Assembly: GCA_021731385.1 (NCBI GenBank)
Contig: JAKFXM010000065.1
Location: 1 to 5,046 of the forward strand
DNA length: 5,046 nt
Reading direction: 5' to 3'
Source: Methanobacteriota archaeon
GTDB lineage: Archaea > Altiarchaeota > Altiarchaeia > IMC4 > QMZM01
Positions 1 to 4,630 of the stretch are shown here, piece after piece. The translations under genes were made by a program, and so were the position numbers. Below the pieces are notes generated by a model. It saw nothing but the letters and a program-made list of their open reading frames with translations. It did no database searches and had not been told where the DNA came from. Position 1 is the stretch's first letter; each line of letters begins with the position of its first letter.

Positions 1-1
1 A

Positions 2-1168
2 ATGGGCAGCTTTCTAAAAGATGAAGAATTCAAAATGATTAAATTTGAAAGCTGGGTTCAATTGTTCAAGAGCTTCTCGGGGAGAATTGAAGGAAGGACC
101 GCAATAATTATTGATGAATTTCCGTACCTTGTCAAAGAGGACAAGGCGATACCCTCCGAGTTCCAGAAGATATGGGATATGTATCTTTCCATGTCGGAAA
201 ATATCATGCTTGTTTTGGTGGGTTCTTCCGTCAGCATGATGGAAAAGATGCTTGGCAGAAAGTCTCCCCTCTTCGGCAGAAGGACTGCGCAGCTTGAGAT
301 AAAGCCGGTCAATATCTTTCATGTGAAAGAATTTCTGCCTCCATACAGCATGGATGATTGCATAAGGGCATATGGCTGCACCGACGGCATACCGCTGTAT
401 TTGAAGCAATTCAATCCGAATCTTGATATTTTTGAGAACATGAAAAATTCGTTTTTTGGGAGGGATGCCCTGCTTTACAATGAAGCGGAAATGCTTTTGA
501 AGCAGGAATTCAGGGAGCCTGCCAATTATTTTGCAATCCTTAAGGCAATATCCTTTGGGAATATGAAACAAAATGAAATCGTGAATTATACGAATATAGA
601 CAAGAGTATAATTTCAAAGTATCTGAAAAATCTTGAGGAAATCCGCGTGATACGCCGGGAATATCCTGCAACCGAAAGAAAAGAGACGCGAAAGAGCACC
701 CGATATATATTTTCGGATAATTATTTCAGGTTCTGGTTCAGGTTTGTTTACCCTCACAAGACATTCATAGAACGGGGGGCTCCAGATGCTTTTGAAATTA
801 TGAAACACTCATATGATGCATATCTCGGATTCGTTTTTGAAGGCGTTGCATGCGACTTCTTATGGGCGAGCCGGCCGTTTGGGTTTACAAAACTCGGCAG
901 GTGGTGGCATAAGGGAGAGGAGATAGACCTTGTGGCGCTGGACGAAACCGCAAAAAATATCTTCTTTTTTGAATGCAAATGGCAGGACCTGAAAGAAGGA
1001 ATGGCAAGGAAAATTTTGGACAGCTTGAAAATGAAGGCCGAATCCGTGGATTGGAACAACGGAAAAAGAAATGAGATGTTTGGCTTGATTGCAAAACACA
1101 TTGAAGGCAAGGATATACTCGAAAAAGAAGGGTATTTGGCATTTGACCTTGAAGAATTCATCAAGTAA
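2..1168 (+). CDS. DUF234-family archaeal AAA+ ATPase with C-terminal PD-(D/E)XK-like domain (5' truncated by window edge)
   Basis: The reading frame is open to the left edge, and the Walker A region is missing, so the true start lies upstream; the ATG at base 2 is probably an internal methionine. Seen in the visible 388 residues: a Walker B strand (TAIIIDEFPYL, residues 33-43, acidic pair D38-E39), a sensor-1-like strand (LVLVGSS, 70-76), a winged-helix segment at about 170-220, the aromatic signature YFRFWFRFVYP (241-251), and a C-terminal segment with EEID (306-309) followed by FECKW (323-327). Family knowledge: archaeal STAND/AAA+ ATPases carrying DUF234 have this order, and D309 with E324-x-K326 fits a PD-(D/E)XK nuclease fold. 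Their cellular role is poorly defined; a link to mobile-element or defence biology is often suspected but not shown. Roughly 90-100 N-terminal residues are expected to be missing. It converges on the vWA gene. Family assignment is secure; nuclease activity is inference. Confidence 0.9.
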   Translation: MGSFLKDEEFKMIKFESWVQLFKSFSGRIEGRTAIIIDEFPYLVKEDKAIPSEFQKIWDMYLSMSENIMLVLVGSSVSMMEKMLGRKSPLFGRRTAQLEIKPVNIFHVKEFLPPYSMDDCIRAYGCTDGIPLYLKQFNPNLDIFENMKNSFFGRDALLYNEAEMLLKQEFREPANYFAILKAISFGNMKQNEIVNYTNIDKSIISKYLKNLEEIRVIRREYPATERKETRKSTRYIFSDNYFRFWFRFVYPHKTFIERGAPDAFEIMKHSYDAYLGFVFEGVACDFLWASRPFGFTKLGRWWHKGEEIDLVALDETAKNIFFFECKWQDLKEGMARKILDSLKMKAESVDWNNGKRNEMFGLIAKHIEGKDILEKEGYLAFDLEEFIK

Positions 1169-1217
1169 GAACATAGGAACAATTATGCGCTCTACACAAC
1201 CCCTCATAAATCAACCA

Positions 1218-1243
1218 CTTTCAATCTCCGAAGGAGTTGAAAG
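1218..1243. repeat. Long hairpin, CTTTCAA...TTGAAAG
   Basis: CTTTCAA (1218-1224) pairs with TTGAAAG (1237-1243). With T1225 bulged, CTCC (1226-1229) pairs with GGAG (1233-1236) around a GAA loop, giving an 11-bp stem. The sequence resembles archaeal CRISPR repeats, many of which end in TTGAAAG, but only one copy is present and there is no array. More likely it is a 3'-end structure, possibly for the ATPase gene that ends 49 nt upstream. Confidence 0.55.
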
Positions 1244-1266
1244 GCTTGAAAAATCTGAACCAATCA

Positions 1267-1282
1267 CATGAAGATTTTCATG
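1267..1282. repeat. Small perfect hairpin CATGAA-GATT-TTCATG
   Basis: Six perfect base pairs (CATGAA/TTCATG) flank a four-base loop. It is the middle one of three hairpins in the convergent gap. A role in termination or mRNA stability is possible but cannot be shown; a 6-bp dyad alone can arise by chance. Confidence 0.35.
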
Positions 1283-1292
1283 ACATCCGAGA

Positions 1293-1311
1293 TAAAATCC
1301 TAAAGATTTTA
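1293..1311. terminator. AT-rich bidirectional terminator candidate
   Basis: TAAAATC (1293-1299) and GATTTTA (1305-1311) form a perfect 7-bp stem around CTAAA. It lies 15 nt past the stop codon of the minus-strand vWA gene and gives T-rich tracts on both strands. Archaeal termination relies mainly on U-rich tracts, so the short T runs are only a weak match. Confidence 0.35.
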
Positions 1312-1325
1312 ATATGATACTCATC

Positions 1326-4019
1326 TCACATCCACAGGATTAACTTAATTATTATGGGACCCCATAATGACCTGACACCACCTGACCTGCTGAAGTCAAA
1401 TTCTATCATATCTGAATCGAATTTTATGTCCATCTTATTGTTGTTATTGGAATCCAGTTTTCTTAATAACCGGTACATGGCGTCATCTATGGCATCTGAT
1501 GTGCTGTAGGTTATATTATTTATGGTATATGAACATGTTTTAGTGCCGTTATAGGTTTCCGGAATTTTTGCTGACAGATATGTATTATCCTCAAACTGAA
1601 TTGTCCAGTTGCAGCCGTTTTTCTCAGGGAATACGTTACCATAGCCGACCCTGCCATCAAGTCTTATGGTATATATCGCCCTATTGTCGGGGGAACATCC
1701 TGTATCCTCAGCCGGGCTGTTTCCGGTTTTTATCATTATTGAATTATTTTTACCGGGTGCGAGATTATCCACGGGGTTCGGAATTTGTACTACGAAAGGA
1801 TCACCGAGGGAATTGTAATCACCTCCATAATCGCCAAGCATATACTCCGGTGAGCCTTCTACATACAATCTATCCGTCCAGTGCTCTGCAGAATATGATG
1901 TAATTAACGCATCAGAGACCCTTGCACTCTCGGTAAGAAATATGTTCCCGGTGCAATTTTCAACATTATTAAATCTTTCTGTATCCTGAGTTAGCGTAAT
2001 CCCGCCAAATATAGTAATATTCAAAGGAACAGGAGCGTATGTAAATTTGATATATGATTCTGGATAAAGAATTGATCTCTTTATATTCCCGGTTACAGCA
2101 GCAGTCTGTGCCCTATAACTCATGGTTGTTATCTGCTGTGCTATGTTCCTGTAAATATTCTGGAGTTCCGTGGCATTGCTGCTTGCATAATAAGTTCCAT
2201 TGCCACAAGTTGCTATTGAATTCAGTGTCTGATTGCTTAAGGAGCAACTGCTGACAGGACCAAAGCCTATGGAATATACTGTTATGTTAAGGTCATTATG
2301 GGCATCACAGGAGGCATTAATTGCATCATCCCTTGCCCTGTCGCTCACATAATCATTGCACTGCTGGTATAGACAACCGCCACCTGCACAGAAGGTTGTA
2401 TCAGGGCATGTTCTTGGAATACAGCCAATTGTGCTATTCTCGTTATTTGGATTGCATTGTACCTTTGCAAGCCCATCAGTCATTACTATGATGAATTTCT
2501 GTCTTGATGCGTTGCTCTGCGTTTCCAGCATGTTTTTAGCCTGCCTTATGCCGCCGCAAAGTCCATTAGCGCCATTCGCCCAGTAACCATTTATCTGCGT
2601 TTTAAGAGAGATATCATTTGTACTTAAATCGTGGGATGATTGCACTATAGTTGAATTTGCTGTTGGTATTGAATTTGGCACACCACTATAACCCACAAGC
2701 CCAATTCTATTCCCTGCAGTATTCAATATTATGTCAACAAATTCATTATCAAGACACTTTGCAAGGCTTATCCTTTTTGTGTCCGGATCATAGAGTTTTG
2801 GGTGAGTGCAACTTCTTGCTTTTCCATCCTCATTGCTATCAAGTTTCCAGTTCATGCTCCCTGATAAATCTGTAATCAGGATAACATCGGCATTTCCCGT
2901 GGCATTCGTAATATACGAGACATTCTCTATACCCATCCTTATAGGAATTGTTTTCAGGCTTATAGAGTTGTAGTTTAAAACAGAATTTAGATAGGCATTG
3001 TTTAAATCTATTGTCTTGTTTGTGTAATTTCCGGAAGTGCTGTTAAATACCCGAACATTCCCGATTGTCAGATATGTCGAATAATTGCTTAGGAATTTCA
3101 GATGTATTTCCATGGAATCCAGAGTTCCCGGAACATAGAATGATGAATATAAATTGATTAAACCATCAATTCCGGAAAAATAATAATAAGATGTTGTAGA
3201 TTGCGATGAGGTATCCATCTCTGAGGTATTGTATGTAACCCTTATGAAACCCCCGCCTATGTACTGGTTTGAAAGGTCATTACTTGTGAATTTCAATTGA
3301 ATTTCATTATCTCCGGAATGAAAATATGTCTCTGGAGTTGATATGTAACTTTTAATGTTAGCGCTCATATTCTCCTCGCCTGCTGTAAATGTTCCCACAT
3401 AATTTCCGTTTATGTAAAGTTTAAACTCCCCGCCGGAATCAAGTTCAATGTAAGCCTGATCTACTTTATCCAATGATGATGGCAGTTTCAATATCTTTGT
3501 CAGGTTTCCCTGACCCTCAAATCCGCCGAAGTAGACATAGTCAGATGTCGTTTTTTCCCTTATCTTTGTAAGAAATGCCCTTGCGACCTGTCCCATTGTT
3601 GGCAATCCCTTGCCATAACCCACAAGGAGTCTTGATGAATGCGTCTTAGCAGTTGCAGAATTCTCAGGAATTCTGTCTGGATTTTCTGCAATTATATCAT
3701 TATCTATTGTCATCGTATAACCCACATTTTTCGGAACAAGGGATTCAAGATAACTTCTTGAGATATTGCTCGCATTTATCCAGTGCGTTGAATTTGTGCT
3801 TCCATTGGACTCTGCCCATTCGCCGCCTATTTGATCCAGGATTCCCTGTTTGTTCATAACATCAAGGATGTCTTCAGAGAGGTAGTGCAGATTTTTAAAA
3901 GATGTGGCTCCTGTCCTGGATGTTTTGGAGTAATGAGTGCTGAAGATTGCGGTAAATACAACCAATACAAATACCAGTGCTATTATTGCATCCAGAACTA
4001 CTATGTAGCCCTTTTTCAT
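1326..4019 (-). CDS. Surface-anchored vWA-domain protein with pilin-like (class III) signal sequence
   Basis: The 897-residue protein starts MKKGYIVVLD followed by a hydrophobic run to about residue 26, like archaeal class III prepilin signals in which a short basic head precedes Gly and a hydrophobic helix with an acidic residue. Residues 160-370 are beta-rich with no recognised fold. A vWA domain spans about 377-630: MIDAS DLSGS (D384, S386, S388), a probable MIDAS Thr near 467, and VMTDG (D515). An insert in the vWA domain has seven cysteines between 522 and 571, suggesting disulphides or metal binding outside the cell. The C-terminal 250 residues end in LWGPIIIKLILWM, a type of ending I associate with archaeal surface vWA proteins. 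I count 27 N-x-S/T sequons, consistent with heavy N-glycosylation. The start is fixed by the signal sequence; no Shine-Dalgarno motif precedes it. A role in adhesion, pilus-like assembly or envelope structure is inference. It is monocistronic in view and divergent from the trmJ stub. Confidence 0.85.
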   Translation of the reverse strand: MKKGYIVVLDAIIALVFVLVVFTAIFSTHYSKTSRTGATSFKNLHYLSEDILDVMNKQGILDQIGGEWAESNGSTNSTHWINASNISRSYLESLVPKNVGYTMTIDNDIIAENPDRIPENSATAKTHSSRLLVGYGKGLPTMGQVARAFLTKIREKTTSDYVYFGGFEGQGNLTKILKLPSSLDKVDQAYIELDSGGEFKLYINGNYVGTFTAGEENMSANIKSYISTPETYFHSGDNEIQLKFTSNDLSNQYIGGGFIRVTYNTSEMDTSSQSTTSYYYFSGIDGLINLYSSFYVPGTLDSMEIHLKFLSNYSTYLTIGNVRVFNSTSGNYTNKTIDLNNAYLNSVLNYNSISLKTIPIRMGIENVSYITNATGNADVILITDLSGSMNWKLDSNEDGKARSCTHPKLYDPDTKRISLAKCLDNEFVDIILNTAGNRIGLVGYSGVPNSIPTANSTIVQSSHDLSTNDISLKTQINGYWANGANGLCGGIRQAKNMLETQSNASRQKFIIVMTDGLAKVQCNPNNENSTIGCIPRTCPDTTFCAGGGCLYQQCNDYVSDRARDDAINASCDAHNDLNITVYSIGFGPVSSCSLSNQTLNSIATCGNGTYYASSNATELQNIYRNIAQQITTMSYRAQTAAVTGNIKRSILYPESYIKFTYAPVPLNITIFGGITLTQDTERFNNVENCTGNIFLTESARVSDALITSYSAEHWTDRLYVEGSPEYMLGDYGGDYNSLGDPFVVQIPNPVDNLAPGKNNSIMIKTGNSPAEDTGCSPDNRAIYTIRLDGRVGYGNVFPEKNGCNWTIQFEDNTYLSAKIPETYNGTKTCSYTINNITYSTSDAIDDAMYRLLRKLDSNNNNKMDIKFDSDMIEFDFSRSGGVRSLWGPIIIKLILWM
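1351..1368. repeat. Inverted repeat ATTATGGG-AC-CCCATAAT inside the 3' end of the vWA gene
   Basis: Two perfect 8-bp arms are separated by two bases. The palindrome lies in the codons for the conserved LWGPII ending of the vWA protein, 23 bases before the stop codon region. It may be a by-product of coding for Trp-Gly-Pro flanked by AT-rich codons. Confidence 0.5.
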
Positions 4020-4030
4020 GTTATTGGTTA

Positions 4031-4041
4031 TTTATTTATAA
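4031..4041 (+). promoter_or_regulatory. TATA box of the original (pre-insertion) trmJ promoter
   Basis: TTTATTTATAA is centred about 26-27 nt upstream of the stub ATG at 4064, the standard archaeal TATA-to-start spacing, so transcription would begin at or beside the ATG as a leaderless mRNA. It is now cut off from the trmJ body by the hicBA cassette. Any transcript from it would run antisense through hicA and hicB toward trmJ. Confidence 0.5.
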
Positions 4042-4044
4042 GGG

Positions 4045-4052
4045 GGATATAG
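4045..4052 (-). promoter_or_regulatory. Candidate TATA box for the vWA gene
   Basis: On the minus strand CTATATCC is centred about 29 nt upstream of the vWA ATG (4019), close to the spacing expected for a leaderless or near-leaderless archaeal transcript; no Shine-Dalgarno sequence is present. A better sequence match on the same strand, TTATAAATA (4033-4041), is only about 18 nt from the ATG and would place initiation inside the gene. The choice is uncertain. Confidence 0.3.
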
Positions 4053-4063
4053 AAATACAAAAA

Positions 4064-4117
4064 ATGGAATCTAAATTTGCAGTAGTCCTGATAGAACCAA
4101 AATATCAGTTATATTGA
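4064..4117 (+). pseudogene. trmJ: Stranded 5' end of trmJ (17-codon stub)
   Basis: The stub reads MESKFAVVLIEPKYQLY and then stops at TGA (4115-4117). Residues 7-15 (VVLIEPKYQ) are identical to residues 4-12 of the intact trmJ product 0.56 kb downstream, and the DNA is identical over 29 bases. LIEPKYQ is the start of the SPOUT methyltransferase motif that should continue GNIGSVAR; here homology ends exactly after the Gln codon. The ATG follows a well-placed TATA box, so this probably was the native trmJ start before the hicBA cassette arrived. MESKF occurs only here, while the downstream gene begins MFS. It might still be translated as a short peptide, but no function is suggested. Confidence 0.75.
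4076..4108 (+). repeat. Direct repeat, left copy (trmJ codons)
   Basis: This matches 4634-4666 with one mismatch in 33 bases (G4079 against T4637) and 29 identical bases in a row (4080-4108). Identity ends sharply after TATCAG at the right edge. The last 21 bases hold an inverted pair, CTGATA (4088-4093) and TATCAG (4103-4108), separated by nine bases. It lies left of the hicBA operon. Confidence 0.95.
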
Positions 4118-4124
4118 AGAATGC

Positions 4125-4135
4125 AAAAAAATTTT
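4125..4135 (-). terminator. T-rich terminator candidate for hicBA
   Basis: On the minus strand CAAAATTTTTTTGC gives a run of seven T about 10-17 nt after the hicA stop codon. Archaeal RNA polymerase terminates at such U-rich tracts without needing a hairpin. It would stop hicBA transcripts before they reach the trmJ stub. Confidence 0.45.
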
Positions 4136-4141
4136 GTCTTA

Positions 4142-4369
4142 TCAGATATAGTTCATAAATTCTTCTCTAGTGAGTTTCAAGTCTTTTTTTATAATCTTGT
4201 TTAACAATCCCCTATCAATTTCTTCTCCTGCATGAACAGGTACAAGGGTTGTTCGCCCATCTAAATGTCGCAAAAAAATGTGAGAACCTTCCTGTCGAAC
4301 CTTTTCAAAACCTAATTTTTCTAGGATTCTTATCAATTCTTTACCTGTAAGAAGAGGTAACTTGGACAT
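4142..4369 (-). CDS. hicA: HicA-family mRNA interferase toxin
   Basis: The 75-residue protein is full length for HicA (YcfA family). It has the typical opening LLTGKELIRILEKLGFEKVR, then EGSHIFLRH with the catalytic histidine H30 intact, the strand TTLVPVHAGEEID, and the helix GLLNKIIKKDLKLTREEF. HicA toxins have a dsRBD-like fold and cleave mRNA and tmRNA independently of the ribosome, stopping translation until neutralised by HicB. The start is supported by GTGAT a few bases upstream, which matches the archaeal anti-Shine-Dalgarno. It follows hicB with a four-base gap, so the two are co-transcribed and probably coupled. The gene looks intact, so the module is probably active. It sits inside a repeat-bounded cassette at the start of trmJ. 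Confidence 0.93.
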   Translation of the reverse strand: MSKLPLLTGKELIRILEKLGFEKVRQEGSHIFLRHLDGRTTLVPVHAGEEIDRGLLNKIIKKDLKLTREEFMNYI

Positions 4370-4373
4370 TCAA

Positions 4374-4580
4374 TCACACAATGACTTTTTGTACACCCAA
4401 GAATCTTTCAATGGGAATTTCTCTCTCACATTTAAGATACAACGATATCGCCTCCTTAGTCCTTTTCATTAATTCATCTAAGGTTTTTGCTTGGGTATGA
4501 CAACCCGGCAGTTCAACTACATCTGAAATCAAGTAGCCATCTTCCCCTTCTTCAATGATTGTATTAAACTCTCTTACCAT
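4374..4580 (-). CDS. hicB: HicB-family antitoxin, short form
   Basis: The 68-residue protein shows the HicB core: an N-terminal strand FNTIIEEGEDGYLISD (5-20), the signature ELPGCHTQAKTLDEL (23-37), and the helix MKRTKEAISLYLKCE (38-52). It should bind HicA and block its active site. An ATG at 4580 is chosen because AGGTGA sits four bases upstream of it; the frame stays open for 36 more codons, but that extension lies antisense to the trmJ start and has no HicB similarity. At 68 residues it lacks the C-terminal ribbon-helix-helix or HTH domain of longer HicB proteins, so autoregulation by direct DNA binding is doubtful. Antitoxin-first gene order differs from the classical E. coli hicA-hicB order, though reversed forms are known. 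Its stop codon is four bases before hicA. Confidence 0.92.
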   Translation of the reverse strand: MVREFNTIIEEGEDGYLISDVVELPGCHTQAKTLDELMKRTKEAISLYLKCEREIPIERFLGVQKVIV

Positions 4581-4584
4581 AAGT

Positions 4585-4590
4585 TCACCT
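4585..4590 (-). promoter_or_regulatory. Ribosome binding site of hicB
   Basis: AGGTGA on the minus strand, four bases before the ATG at 4580, matches the archaeal anti-Shine-Dalgarno core. It decides the start against the longer open frame. It is the clearest Shine-Dalgarno motif at any start in this window; trmJ and the vWA gene lack one. Confidence 0.75.
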
Positions 4591-4600
4591 AAAACAATTG

Positions 4601-4610
4601 ATATTATTAT
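4601..4610 (+). promoter_or_regulatory. Candidate replacement promoter (TATA) for trmJ
   Basis: ATATTATTAT is centred about 25-26 nt upstream of the trmJ ATG at 4631, the spacing expected for a leaderless archaeal transcript, and trmJ has no Shine-Dalgarno motif. It lies inside the hicBA cassette, so the insertion would bring its own outward promoter. The match to the TATA consensus is moderate. Confidence 0.4.
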
Positions 4611-4621
4611 GGTAGTAGAAA

Positions 4622-4629
4622 TATTTAAA
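4622..4629 (-). promoter_or_regulatory. TATA box of the hicBA operon
   Basis: TTTAAATA on the minus strand is a strong archaeal TATA match, preceded by an A-rich stretch suitable for TFB contact. Its centre predicts a start near 4599-4600, giving a leader of about 19 nt that contains the hicB Shine-Dalgarno. It is embedded in the perfect 12-bp palindrome ATATTTAAATAT (4621-4632), which overlaps the trmJ ATG. Confidence 0.55.
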
Positions 4630-4630
4630 T

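Larger units (their letters stand above)
1169..1325. other. Convergent intergenic region with three tandem hairpins
   Basis: This 157-bp gap lies between the stop codons of two convergent genes. No gene is supported in it; a short plus-strand frame running through it has no family signature. It contains three separate dyads in a row (1218-1243, 1267-1282 and 1293-1311), listed individually. The position between convergent genes suggests transcription termination or mRNA 3'-end structure for both strands. Confidence 0.6.

Noticed and set aside
14..1207. Minus-strand open frames opposite the ATPase gene
   Set aside because: All are shadows of a clearly coding plus-strand frame and show no recognisable motifs.
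1218..1243. CRISPR array
   Set aside because: Only a single repeat-like hairpin is present; no second copy or spacer pattern exists nearby.
1089..1271. 60-residue plus-strand open frame across the end of the ATPase gene
   Set aside because: It overlaps the ATPase codons in another frame, has no family similarity or start signal, and runs through the intergenic hairpins.
3656..3675. Perfect inverted repeat CAGAATTC-TCAG-GAATTCTG
   Set aside because: It is inside the vWA coding region in an ordinary stretch, with no accompanying signal; probably chance.
1568..4052. Several plus-strand open frames of 66-111 codons opposite the vWA gene
   Set aside because: They are antisense shadows with odd, low-complexity composition rich in Cys, Leu, Ser and His, and have no domain signatures.
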